Source: Streptomyces sp. AP-93 (lineage in GTDB: Bacteria; Actinomycetota; Actinomycetes; Streptomycetales; Streptomycetaceae). Taken from it: a DNA stretch of 64,000 nucleotides. Of the stretch, positions 26,108 to 35,248 are shown one piece after another. Under the pieces are notes generated by a model that worked only from the letters and a program-made list of their open reading frames with translations, made no database searches and was not told the DNA's origin. The translations under genes were made by a program, and so were the position numbers. How positions within the stretch are numbered: position 1 is the stretch's first letter; each line of letters opens with the position of its first letter. The DNA lies in contig NZ_JALGBX010000010.1 in the NCBI RefSeq assembly GCF_022808175.1, positions 186,001 through 250,000 on the forward strand. The letters run 5' to 3'.

Positions 26108-26455
26108 ATGAGCGAAGAGCTGCCGGCGTACGCGGAGCGGGTGCTGGAGGCGGCCGAGCGGATTCCGCCCGGCCGGGTGATGACGTACGGCGACATCGCG
26201 GAGTGGCTCGGCGAGGGCGGGCCCCGTCAAGTGGGCCGCGTCATGGCGCTGTACGGCGGAGCCGTGCCCTGGTGGCGCGTGGTGCGGGCGGACGGCCGTC
26301 CGCTGCCCGGCAGCGAGCGGCGGGCGCTGGAGAACTACCGGGCCGAGGCCACCCCGCTGCGGCTCACCGGCGACGGCGAACCGCGGCTCGACATGCGGCG
26401 GGCACGCTGGGACGGGTACGGCGGGGACACGGCGCGGGACGAAGGTCACATGTGA
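26108..26455 (+). CDS. alkyltransferase-like protein (ATL, MGMT fold)
   Basis: A 115-residue DNA-binding repair protein related to O6-methylguanine-DNA methyltransferase. The fold markers PPGRVMTYGDIAEWLG and QVGRVMALYGG are present, but at the active site, where methyltransferases have PCHRV, this one reads PWWRVV. Trp therefore replaces the acceptor Cys and it cannot take up alkyl groups. ATL proteins bind alkylated bases and flag them for excision repair. Start at ATG 26108 (MSEELPAY); an ATG three codons upstream is possible. It lies just before the AdnA-like helicase, as does the ATL-like gene in mycobacteria as I recall. Confidence 0.87.
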   Translation: MSEELPAYAERVLEAAERIPPGRVMTYGDIAEWLGEGGPRQVGRVMALYGGAVPWWRVVRADGRPLPGSERRALENYRAEATPLRLTGDGEPRLDMRRARWDGYGGDTARDEGHM

Positions 26456-26746
26456 CAGCTTCGGCCATGTGCGGCCCGGAGGGGCGGTCGAAGAGACGTG
26501 CGAAGCCCCGTACGGGGGATGGGCGGGACCGGATGGCAGTGAGGACCGGAGCGAGGGCCGGAGTCCCGGGGAAACTGCGCCCGCCGCACGCCTTGCCGTA
26601 GCGTTGCCTCTTCGGCTTCGGCTTCGGCTCGGGCCACCGCCTCGGCTCCGGCTTCGGCCACTGCCCGAGACGTCACCACAGGAGCAGCAGCAACCGCTGC
26701 GGCAGCGACCGCCGCAACGGCAGACCCACCAGGACCGGCACCCCAC
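26456..26746 (+). other. intergenic region before the adnA-like gene
   Basis: No gene is supported in this 291-bp stretch. It contains a run of cttcgg repeats around 26606-26650 and probably the promoter of the helicase gene, but no clear hexamers were recognised. Confidence 0.4.
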
Positions 26747-29700
26747 GTGAACACCTCTTCCTCCGACGGCCACCGCACCGAGCGGCGGCGTACGCGGACC
26801 CCGGACGCGTACCGCCTGGTGCGTACCGGTGCGGAGCGGGTGGATCCCCCTGTGCTGGACGCAGCGCAGCGGGCGGTGGTTGAGCACACCGGCGGACCGC
26901 TGCTGGTCCTGGCCGGACCCGGCACCGGAAAGACCACCACACTGGTGGAAGCGGTCGCGGCCCGCGTCGAGGCCGGGACCGACCCCGCCCGCATCCTGAT
27001 CCTCACCTTCAGCCGCAAGGCCGCGGTGGAACTGCGCGACCGGACCGCCCTGCGGCTCGGCGGGGCGCGCGCCCCGCAGGCCACCACCTTCCACTCCTTC
27101 TGTTACGGACTGGTCCGCGCCCACCAGGACGCGGAACTCTTCGCGGACCCGCTGCGACTCCTCTCCGGCCCGGAGCAGGACGTCATGGTCCGCACCCTGC
27201 TGGAGGGCCAGCGCCGGATCCGCTCGATCCGCTGGCCGGACGACCTGCGGGCCGCACTGACCACGCGGGGCTTCGCGGACGAGGTTCGCGCGGTGCTCGC
27301 CCGCGCCCGCGAGCTCGGGCTGGGGCCGCAGGCCCTCTCCGACTTCGCGACCCGCCTCGGCCGGCCCGACTGGAAGGCGGCGGCGGCCTTCCTCGCCGAA
27401 TACCTGGACGTCCTGGACCTCCAGGGCACCCTGGACTACGCGGAACTCCTCCACCGCGCGGTGCTCCTCGCGGAGCGCACCCCGTCACTCTCGTCCACGT
27501 ACGACGTGATCTACGTGGACGAGTACCAGGACACGGACGCCTCGCAGCTGCGCCTGCTGCGCGCACTGGCCGGCCCCGCCGGGCGGCTGACCGCCTTCGG
27601 CGACCCCGACCAGTCGATCTACGCCTTCCGCGGCGCGGACATCAACAACATCCTGGACTTCGAAACCTCCTTCCCCGGAGCGGAGGTCCGCGCCCTGACG
27701 GTCTCCCGCCGCTCGGCTTCGGTCCTCCTCACCGCCACCCGGCACCTGACCACCCGCATGCAGGTGCCGCGCCTGCCCTCGGCGGCGGTACGGGCCCACC
27801 GCGCGCTCGCGTCGACGCGCGAGGGCGGCCGGGTCGAGGTGTTCACCTACCCCACGGCCGGCGCGGAACTGGACAACATCGCCGACATCCTGCGCCGGGC
27901 CCACCTGGAGGAGGGCGTGCCGTGGCAGGACATGGCCGTCCTGGTCCGCGCGGGCGGCCGCACCCTGCCGCAGATGCGCCGCGCCCTGATCGCGGCGGGA
28001 GTCCCGGCCGAAACGGACGGCACGGACGCCCCCCTCCGCCACGAGCCGGCCATAGCCCCCCTCCTCACGGCCCTGCGCACCCTCGCCGAATCCACCACCC
28101 CGAACACCGCAAACCCCTCACGGCCGACCCCACCCGCCCCAGACGCCCCGACCTCCGCCGAGGCCCCGTTCGGTTCAGACGTCCCGGCTTTCGCCGAGGC
28201 CCCGGCCGAGGCTGAACTCCCCGGCGCCGAGGGCGCCGACGCGAGCGAGCCCGCCGGCATCGCCGAGCCGGACGGTCGGGGCACCAACTCGGCCGCCGGA
28301 GGCGGCACCGAGCCGTCCGGCCCGGAGGCCGTGCCCGGCTCCGCCGGTGACCCGGCCGGGGCCGAGGGCGAGCCGTCCGCCGGAGTCGAGGCTGCGTCCG
28401 GCGCCGCAGGCGCCGGTGTGCGCGAGCCTGCTCCCGCAGCGGGTCTGTCCGGCTCCGCCGGCATCCCGGACGCGGCACCGGCCGACCTGTCCGACGGAGT
28501 CGGGGTTCCTTCGGGCGCCGCAGGCGCCGGTGCGGGAGAGCCCGCTCGCAACTCTGGGGCGGGTGGGCGGGGGACTTCCCCCGCCGCCGGAGACGGCACC
28601 GGTCTGCCCGGCTCCGCCGGCAACCCGGACGCGGCACCGGCCGACCTGTCCGACGGAGTCGGGGTTCCTTCCGGCGCCGCAGGCGCCGCGGCGGGCGGGC
28701 CTGCCCGTGAGGACACCTCACCCGCCGCCGCGGAAGTCGGCGTCGACCGGCCGGCCCCGGCGGACGCCGCGAGCGCCTCCGCCGACGAGCCCGCCGCAGG
28801 CGAAGCGTGGATCGGGGTCGAGGCCGCGCTCGTGCTGCTGTCCTCGCCGCTCGGCGGGATGGACGCCGCCGACCTGCGCCGCCTCGGCCGCGCCCTGCGC
28901 GACGAGGAGCGGGCCGCCGGGGTCCGCACCCCCGCGCCCTCCGACGTCCTCCTCGCCCGCGCCCTCGCAGAGCCCGAGCGGCTCGTCGCCCACGACCCCG
29001 CCTACGCCCGCGGAGCGCAACGCCTCGGCCTGCTGCTGCGCAAGGCCCGCGAGCTCCTCGCCGGCGGCGGCACCGCCGAGGAGGTCCTGTGGACCCTCTG
29101 GGACGGCACTCCCTGGCCGCAGCGCCTCGAACGCAGCGCCCGCCGCGGCGGCCCCGCGGGCCGCAACGCCGACCGCGACCTCGACGCCGTCTGCGCGCTC
29201 TTCGACACCGCCGCCCGCGCGGAGGAACGTACCGGCGGCCGCGGCGCCCTCAACTTCCTCGAACAGCTTGAAGCCGAGGACATCGCCGGAGACACCCTCA
29301 CCCCCCGCGCCACCCGCCGCGAAGCCGTCCGCCTCATGACCGCGCACCGCTCCAAGGGCCTGGAGTGGGGACTCGTCCTCGTCGCGGGCGTGCAGGAAGG
29401 GCTCTGGCCCGACCTGCGCCGCCGCGGCTCCCTCCTCGAAGCCGACCGCATCGGCCGCGACGGCCTCGCCGAACCCCTCACCCCCGGCGCGCTCCTCGCC
29501 GAGGAGCGCCGCCTCTTCTACGTCGCCGCCACCCGCGCCCGCGAGCGCCTCGTCGTCACCGCCGTCAAGGCCCCCGCCGAGGACGGCGATCAGCCCTCCC
29601 GCCTCCTCACCGAGCTCGGCGTCCCCGTCAAGGACGTCACCGGCCGCCCCCGCCGCCCCCTCGCGGTCCCCGCGCTCGTCGCGGAACTCCGCTCCACCAC

Positions 29701-30691
29701 CGTCGACCCCGACGCCTCGCCCGCACTGCGCGACGCCGCCGCCCGGCGCCTCGCCCGGCTCGCCGTGCTCACCGACGACGAGGACCGCCCCCTCGTCCCC
29801 GCCGCGCACCCGCAGCGCTGGTGGGGGCTGTACGAGCCCACCCGCAGCAGCGTCCCGCTGCGCGACCGCGACCACCCGGTCGCCCTGTCCGGCTCCGCCC
29901 TGGAGCAGCTCGCCAACACCTGCTCCCTCCAGTGGTTCCTGGGCCGCGAGGTCAAGGCCGACGCCCCCTCCACCGCCGCCCAGGGCTTCGGCAACGTCGT
30001 CCACGTCCTCGCCGACGAGGTCGCCTCCGGCCGCACCCCCGCCGACCTCGCCGTCCTCATGGAACGCCTCGACTCCGTCTGGGACTCGCTCGCCTTCGAC
30101 GCCCCCTGGAAGTCCCGCCAGGAGAAGGACAACGCCCGCGCCGCCCTGGAACGCTTCCTGCGCTGGCACACCACCGACCGCGGGGGCCGGGCGGCCGTGG
30201 CCACCGAGCACGACTTCGACGTCACCCTCGAAGCGGGGGAGTACGCCGTCCGGGTACGCGGCTCCATGGACCGCGTCGAGGCGGACGCGCAGGGCCGCGC
30301 GTACGTCGTCGACTTCAAGACCGGCAAGGGCGCGCCGACCGCCAAGGAGGTCGAACGCCACCCGCAGCTCGCCGTGTACCAGCTCGCCGTGCGCGAGGGC
30401 GCCGTCGACGAGGTCTTCGACGGCCTGCGCCCCGCACCGGGCGGCGCCGAACTCGTGCAGCTGCGCCAGGGCGCCGCCCAGCGCGACGGCGGCGACACGG
30501 TGCCCAAGATCCAGGCGCAGCAGGCCCTGGAGGGCGGCGCCCCCGGCGAATGGGTCGGCGACCTGCTCGCCACCGCAGCCGGCCGGGTCCTCGACGAGCG
30601 CTTCGCGCCCGTCCTCGGCGAGCATTGCAAGCGCTGCTCATTCCGCAGCGCCTGCAGTGCCCGCCCGGAGGGCCGACAGACCGTCGAGTGA
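26747..30691 (+). CDS. AdnA-like ATP-dependent helicase-nuclease subunit (UvrD motor, Fe-S RecB-like nuclease)
   Basis: A 1314-residue double-strand-break end-processing enzyme of the AdnAB type. The motor has Walker A GPGTGKTTT (about 56-64), motif II VDEYQDTD (about 257), FGDPDQSIYAFRG (III), LMTAHRSKGLEWG (V, about 863) and VAATRARER (VI). The C-terminal nuclease has its acidic/Lys site in VDFKTGKG (about 1186) and HPQLAVYQ. It also carries a 4Fe-4S cluster motif: Cys in NTCSLQW plus CKRCSFRSAC near the end. Odd feature: about 230 residues (452-684) of Ala/Gly/Pro/Glu-rich sequence split the motor, including two copies of a 53-residue unit. The neighbour at 30952 is the AdnB-like partner. 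Assignment as AdnA rather than AdnB rests on gene order and the Fe-S motif. Confidence 0.9.
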   Translation: MNTSSSDGHRTERRRTRTPDAYRLVRTGAERVDPPVLDAAQRAVVEHTGGPLLVLAGPGTGKTTTLVEAVAARVEAGTDPARILILTFSRKAAVELRDRTALRLGGARAPQATTFHSFCYGLVRAHQDAELFADPLRLLSGPEQDVMVRTLLEGQRRIRSIRWPDDLRAALTTRGFADEVRAVLARARELGLGPQALSDFATRLGRPDWKAAAAFLAEYLDVLDLQGTLDYAELLHRAVLLAERTPSLSSTYDVIYVDEYQDTDASQLRLLRALAGPAGRLTAFGDPDQSIYAFRGADINNILDFETSFPGAEVRALTVSRRSASVLLTATRHLTTRMQVPRLPSAAVRAHRALASTREGGRVEVFTYPTAGAELDNIADILRRAHLEEGVPWQDMAVLVRAGGRTLPQMRRALIAAGVPAETDGTDAPLRHEPAIAPLLTALRTLAESTTPNTANPSRPTPPAPDAPTSAEAPFGSDVPAFAEAPAEAELPGAEGADASEPAGIAEPDGRGTNSAAGGGTEPSGPEAVPGSAGDPAGAEGEPSAGVEAASGAAGAGVREPAPAAGLSGSAGIPDAAPADLSDGVGVPSGAAGAGAGEPARNSGAGGRGTSPAAGDGTGLPGSAGNPDAAPADLSDGVGVPSGAAGAAAGGPAREDTSPAAAEVGVDRPAPADAASASADEPAAGEAWIGVEAALVLLSSPLGGMDAADLRRLGRALRDEERAAGVRTPAPSDVLLARALAEPERLVAHDPAYARGAQRLGLLLRKARELLAGGGTAEEVLWTLWDGTPWPQRLERSARRGGPAGRNADRDLDAVCALFDTAARAEERTGGRGALNFLEQLEAEDIAGDTLTPRATRREAVRLMTAHRSKGLEWGLVLVAGVQEGLWPDLRRRGSLLEADRIGRDGLAEPLTPGALLAEERRLFYVAATRARERLVVTAVKAPAEDGDQPSRLLTELGVPVKDVTGRPRRPLAVPALVAELRSTTVDPDASPALRDAAARRLARLAVLTDDEDRPLVPAAHPQRWWGLYEPTRSSVPLRDRDHPVALSGSALEQLANTCSLQWFLGREVKADAPSTAAQGFGNVVHVLADEVASGRTPADLAVLMERLDSVWDSLAFDAPWKSRQEKDNARAALERFLRWHTTDRGGRAAVATEHDFDVTLEAGEYAVRVRGSMDRVEADAQGRAYVVDFKTGKGAPTAKEVERHPQLAVYQLAVREGAVDEVFDGLRPAPGGAELVQLRQGAAQRDGGDTVPKIQAQQALEGGAPGEWVGDLLATAAGRVLDERFAPVLGEHCKRCSFRSACSARPEGRQTVE
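28451..28690 (+). repeat. 159-bp in-frame duplication inside the adnA-like gene
   Basis: ggctccgccggc begins near-identical stretches at 28451 and 28610, both encoding PDAAPADLSDGVGVPSGAAG. The second copy is conserved for about 80 bp. The period of 159 bp equals 53 codons, so the frame is preserved. The repeats lie in the low-complexity insert. Confidence 0.85.
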
Positions 30692-30951
30692 CAGCTGTCA
30701 GAGGGGGCGGCTAGCGTCTCTGATTGGCGTAGTGGTCCCGAGTTATCCTCGGAATCCATGCCAATCGTCTTCGTGCCCTGGTGCCGACCGGCTTGCCGAC
30801 GGCCCGTGTGAACACGTCCCTCCGGACGCTGGTTGGCCCGTGCACGGCTATGGGGCCAAGGAGGGTGCCCGACGTCGCCTGGGCGCCGGGCGTGCGCATA
30901 CATAGTGTCATAGGATCGCTACGGATGGTTAGCTCAAGGGGGTCTCTGGAC
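30692..30951 (+). other. spacer between adnA-like and adnB-like genes
   Basis: 260 bp with no supported gene. The palindrome tgacagctgtca at 30689-30700 overlaps the adnA-like stop codon. An in-frame upstream extension of the next gene exists from 30781 but lacks conserved sequence. A separate promoter for the adnB-like gene is likely here, though none is clear. Confidence 0.4.
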
Positions 30952-33900
30952 GTGTCCGGGTCTGCGTCCGTCCTCACCGATCCCGAGCAGCTCAAGGAGC
31001 TCCTGGGGATCCCCTTCACGCCCGAACAGATGGCCTGCGTCACCGCCCCGCCCGCCCCGCAGGTCATCGTGGCCGGCGCCGGTTCCGGCAAGACGACCGT
31101 CATGGCCGCCCGCGTGGTCTGGCTGGTCGGCACCGGCGCGGTCGCGCCCGAGCAGGTCCTCGGCCTGACCTTCACCAACAAGGCCGCCGGCGAGCTCGCC
31201 GAGCGGGTACGGACCGCCCTCGCGCGCGCCGGGATCACCGATCCGGACCCCTCCCCGGCCGAGGCCGACTCCGCGGGCGGGGAGCCGCGCATCTCCACGT
31301 ACCACGCCTTCGCCGGACAGCTCCTCAAGGACCACGGCCTGCGCATCGGCCTGGAGCCCAGCGCCCGGCTGCTCGCCGACGCCACCCGCTTCCAGCTCGC
31401 CGCCCGCGTGCTCCGCGAGGCCCCCGGCCCCTACCCCTCCCTCACCAAATCCGTTCCCGACCTGGTCAGCGACCTGCTCGCGCTCGACGGGGAGCTCTCC
31501 GAGCACCTCGTACCGCCGGAGCGCCTGCGCGCGTACGACACGGAGCTCCTCTCCGCCCTCGCGGACGTCAAGCTGAGCAACGAGGACCTGCGCAAGGTGC
31601 CCGAGGCGGTCCGCGGCCGCCTGGAGCTGCTCGAGCTGGTTTCCCGCTACCGCGCGGCCAAACGCTCCCGCGACCTCCTCGACTTCGGCGACCAGATAGC
31701 CCTCTCCGCGCGGCTCGCCACCACCCGGCCCGAGGTCGGCGCCCTGCTGCGCGAGGAGTTCCGCGTCGTCCTGCTCGACGAGTACCAGGACACCTCGGTC
31801 GCGCAGCGGCTGCTGCTGTCCGGGCTGTTCGGCGGGGGCACCGGGCACGCGGTGACCGCCGTCGGCGACCCCTGCCAGGCCATCTACGGCTGGCGCGGCG
31901 CCTCCGTGGCCAACCTCGACGACTTCCCCGAGCACTTCCCGTACGCCGACGGCAGCGCCGCGACCCGCTTCTCCCTCAGCGAGAACCGGCGCAGCGGCGG
32001 CCGCCTCCTGGACCTCGCCAACGACCTCGCCGCCCCGCTGCGCGCCATGCACGAGGGAGTCGAGGCCCTGCGCCCCGCACCGGGCGCGGAGCGCGACGGC
32101 TCCGTGCGGTGCGCGCTGCTGGAGACCCACGCGCAGGAGCTCGACTGGATCGGCGACTCCGTCGCCCACTTGGTCCGCACCGGCACGGAGCCGCGCGAGA
32201 TCGCCGTACTGTGCCGCTCGGGCGGGGATTTCGCACGGATCCAGGCGGTCCTCGTCGAGCGGGACGTCCCGGTCGAAGTGGTCGGCCTGTCCGGCCTGCT
32301 CCACCTCCCGGAGGTCGCGGACCTCGTCGCCGTCTGCGAGGTCCTCCAGGACCCGGGCGCCAACGCCGCGCTCGTCCGCCTGCTCATCGGGCCGCGCTGG
32401 CGGATCGGCGCCCGCGACCTGGCCCTGCTCGGCCGCCGCGCCCGCACCCTGATCTCCCGCTCTCCCTCCTCCGGCGACGACGACCGCCTCGCGGCAGCCG
32501 TCGAGGGCGTGGACCCGGCGGAGATCGTGTCGCTGGCCGACGCCCTGGAAACCTTCCTGGACGGCGCGGGCCAGTCCGCCCCCGACCAGCTGCCCTTCTC
32601 CGCCGCCGCCAGGGTCCGCTTCGCGCACCTGGCCCAGGAACTGCGCGACCTGCGCCGTTCCCTCTCCGACCCCCTGATGGACGTCCTGCACCGGGTCCTG
32701 TCGACGACCGGCCTCGACGTGGAACTGGCCTCGTCCCCGCACGCGCTGGCGGCCCGCCGCCGGGAGACCCTGTCGAGCTTCATGGACGTGGCGGCCGGCT
32801 TCGCCTCCCTGGACGGCGAGGCCTCCCTCCTGGCCTTCCTCGGCTTCCTGCGCACGGCGGCCCAGTACGAAAAGGGCCTGGACCACGCCCTCCCCGGCGG
32901 CGAGAACACGGTCAAGGTCCTGACGGCCCACAAGTCCAAGGGCCTGGAGTGGGACGTGGTCGTGGTCCCCGACCTCTCCGCCGGCTCATTCCCGAAGGAG
33001 AAGGCCCCGGAGGCCTGGACCTCGTACGCGAAGGTCCTCCCGTATGCCCTGCGCGGGGACGCGCCGACCCTCCCGCCCACCCCGGAATGGACCTCACAGG
33101 GCCTGCGCGCCTTCAAGTCATCCCTCAAGTCCCACAAGGCAACCGAAGAACTCCGCCTCGGCTACGTCACCTTCACCCGCCCCCGCTCCCTCCTCCTGGC
33201 CTCGGGCCACTGGTGGGGCCCGACGCAGAAGAAACGGCGCGGCCCGTCCGAGTTCCTGACCGCCCTGTACGAACACTGCGCCGCGGGCCACGGCGAGATC
33301 GAAGCCTGGGCCGACACCCCGGCCCCGGACGCGGAAAACCCGGCCCTCTCCACGGACTCGACCCCGGACCACTCCTGGCCCCTCCCCCTGGACCCCGCCT
33401 CCCTCACCCTCCGCCGCAAAGCAGCCACCCTGGTCGAGTCCTACCTCCACCCGACACCCCGGCCGACCGCCGCCCCCTCGGACCCCGCGGGGCCCCGGGC
33501 CCACCCGGGCTACCCAGCCCACCTGGGCTACTCGGACGCCCCGGGCTACCCAGCCCAGCCGCACGACCCGGCCCACCCGCACGACCCGGCCCACCTGGGC
33601 TACCCGGATGACTCGGCCGACCTGGGCTACCCGGATGACCCGGACCACCAGGGCGACCCGGACCACCTGGGCCACTCGGGTACCCCGGAGGGTCGGGGGG
33701 CCTCCGGGAAGACCCGGGAGCACCCGGTCTCACCGGCGGACCCCCACCTCTGGCCCCCGCACTGCGAAGACCCCGCCTACGACGAGGAACCCCCGGCCCC
33801 GTGGCCGGACGAGGCCGACGAGTCCGCAGACACGACCATCCCGTGGCCGGACGAGGCCGCAGCGACAGCCGCCCCGCGGCCGGACCCTGCCGACGGGCCC

Positions 33901-35238
33901 ACCGCCGCGGACGCCACCTGGCCGCAGGCCGGGGCAGGCCAGGGCGCGCCCGCCGACCGCACCGGCCAGGCTGTGCCCGCCGCCGCAGGCGGAACCCCGC
34001 AGGGGGTCCGGGGCACAGCCCCGGTTTCGGGAAGGGGCGGGGTGGGGGAAGAAGAAGCCCCCCCGGCCCCCGACGCCCTCTGGCCGCAGGACGCCGACTG
34101 GTCCGCGCCCCGCCCGCGCCCCGCCGCGCCCGCCGCCGACGCCCTGTGGCCGGAGGCCGAGCCCGGCCTGCGCCCGTCGGCGCCCGCCGACGACTGGTGG
34201 CCGGTGGCCGATTCCGGCCTGCGCCGGTTGGCGCCCGCCGACGACCTGTGGCCGGAGGCCGAGGACCCGGCCCGGGCCAGGCCCCGCCCGCGCCCCGCCG
34301 TGCCCGGCGGCGACGCCCTGTGGCCGGAGGACGAGGCCGGGGACGCCGACTGGGCCGCGGCGGAGCCCCGCCCGCGCCCCGCCGCGCCCCGCGGCGACGA
34401 CCTGCGGACAGAGGCCGGGCCCGGCCCCGGCCCGCGCCTCACCCCCGAAGACGCCCGGGCCATCGCCTCCTGGGACCGCGACCTCGACGCCCTGGAGGGC
34501 GAGCTCCGCCGCGCCCGCGAGGCCGTCCGAGACGTGGAGCTCCCGCCCGCGCTCTCCGCCAGCCAGCTGCTCCGCCTCGCCTCCGACGAGCAGGGCTTCG
34601 TACGCGACCTCGCCCGCCCCATGCCGAAGGCCCCGCAGCCCGCCGCCCGCCAGGGCACCCGGTTCCATGCCTGGGTCGAGTCCCGATTCGAGGAGCTCCC
34701 GCTGCCCCACCTCGACGTCCTCGACCCCCTCACCGACCTCCCCGGCGCCCAGCCCCCGGGCGGGGACGCCTCCGACCAGGACATCGCCGACGAGGCCGAC
34801 CTCGAGTCCCTCAAGGCGGCCTTCGAGCGCAGCCCGTACGCCGACCGGACCCCGTACCGCATGGAGGTCCCGGTCCAGCTGACCCTCGCCGGCCGGGTGA
34901 TCCGCGCCCGGATCGACGCCGTCTACCGCACCGCGGACGCGGACGCGGACGCGGACACAGACGCGGACGGCAGCGGCATCGGCATCGGCAGCGTCGGCTA
35001 CGAGATCGTCGACTGGAAGACCGGCCGCACCACCGAGGCCGACCCCCTCCAGCTGGCCGTCTACCGCCTGGCCTGGGCGGAAGCCACGAACACCCCCCTC
35101 GCCAAGGTCACGGCCGTGTTCCTGCACGTCCGCAGCGGCCGCGTGATCCGCCCCCGCAACCTCCCCGACCGCGCTCGTCTTGAGCAGATCCTCCAAGGCA
35201 AAACGGACACGGAAAGTGACCATCGCACGGACGGCTAG
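30952..35238 (+). CDS. AdnB-like ATP-dependent helicase-nuclease subunit
   Basis: A 1428-residue partner of the preceding gene. UvrD-type motor: Walker A GAGSGKTT (about 41-48), LLDEYQDTS (about 275), VGDPCQAIYGWRGAS, LTAHKSKGLEWDVVVVPD (about 657) and YVTFTRPRSLL (about 736). RecB-like nuclease at the C-terminus: RARIDAVYRT, EIVDWKTGRT (about 1350) and QLAVYR; no Fe-S cysteines, as expected for AdnB. Between motor and nuclease lies a roughly 325-residue linker (836-1163) rich in Pro, Asp and LGYPDD-like units, then repeated ALWPEAE/DLWPEAE motifs. A short ADADADAD run sits inside the nuclease. The start is GTG 30952, with AAGGGGG nine bases upstream. Such linkers are far longer than in mycobacterial AdnB. 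Confidence 0.9.
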   Translation: MSGSASVLTDPEQLKELLGIPFTPEQMACVTAPPAPQVIVAGAGSGKTTVMAARVVWLVGTGAVAPEQVLGLTFTNKAAGELAERVRTALARAGITDPDPSPAEADSAGGEPRISTYHAFAGQLLKDHGLRIGLEPSARLLADATRFQLAARVLREAPGPYPSLTKSVPDLVSDLLALDGELSEHLVPPERLRAYDTELLSALADVKLSNEDLRKVPEAVRGRLELLELVSRYRAAKRSRDLLDFGDQIALSARLATTRPEVGALLREEFRVVLLDEYQDTSVAQRLLLSGLFGGGTGHAVTAVGDPCQAIYGWRGASVANLDDFPEHFPYADGSAATRFSLSENRRSGGRLLDLANDLAAPLRAMHEGVEALRPAPGAERDGSVRCALLETHAQELDWIGDSVAHLVRTGTEPREIAVLCRSGGDFARIQAVLVERDVPVEVVGLSGLLHLPEVADLVAVCEVLQDPGANAALVRLLIGPRWRIGARDLALLGRRARTLISRSPSSGDDDRLAAAVEGVDPAEIVSLADALETFLDGAGQSAPDQLPFSAAARVRFAHLAQELRDLRRSLSDPLMDVLHRVLSTTGLDVELASSPHALAARRRETLSSFMDVAAGFASLDGEASLLAFLGFLRTAAQYEKGLDHALPGGENTVKVLTAHKSKGLEWDVVVVPDLSAGSFPKEKAPEAWTSYAKVLPYALRGDAPTLPPTPEWTSQGLRAFKSSLKSHKATEELRLGYVTFTRPRSLLLASGHWWGPTQKKRRGPSEFLTALYEHCAAGHGEIEAWADTPAPDAENPALSTDSTPDHSWPLPLDPASLTLRRKAATLVESYLHPTPRPTAAPSDPAGPRAHPGYPAHLGYSDAPGYPAQPHDPAHPHDPAHLGYPDDSADLGYPDDPDHQGDPDHLGHSGTPEGRGASGKTREHPVSPADPHLWPPHCEDPAYDEEPPAPWPDEADESADTTIPWPDEAAATAAPRPDPADGPTAADATWPQAGAGQGAPADRTGQAVPAAAGGTPQGVRGTAPVSGRGGVGEEEAPPAPDALWPQDADWSAPRPRPAAPAADALWPEAEPGLRPSAPADDWWPVADSGLRRLAPADDLWPEAEDPARARPRPRPAVPGGDALWPEDEAGDADWAAAEPRPRPAAPRGDDLRTEAGPGPGPRLTPEDARAIASWDRDLDALEGELRRAREAVRDVELPPALSASQLLRLASDEQGFVRDLARPMPKAPQPAARQGTRFHAWVESRFEELPLPHLDVLDPLTDLPGAQPPGGDASDQDIADEADLESLKAAFERSPYADRTPYRMEVPVQLTLAGRVIRARIDAVYRTADADADADTDADGSGIGIGSVGYEIVDWKTGRTTEADPLQLAVYRLAWAEATNTPLAKVTAVFLHVRSGRVIRPRNLPDRARLEQILQGKTDTESDHRTDG
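33986..34050 (-). repeat. palindromic intergenic repeat element, copy inside the adnB-like gene
   Basis: Read on the minus strand, ggggctgtgccccgg followed by accccctgcggggttccgcc matches the left part of the element at 6981-7020. The flanking cggtttcgggaaggggcggg is also typical of the intergenic element. Here it is translated in frame (GGTPQGVRGTAPVSGRGG) within the disordered linker. Confidence 0.65.
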
Positions 35239-35248
35239 GCTCGGGGGC

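Noticed and set aside
21556..26601. A plus-strand open frame of about 1680 codons across the GNAT and flippase genes.
   Set aside because: Low-complexity Gly/Arg/Asp sequence overlapping well-supported minus-strand genes.
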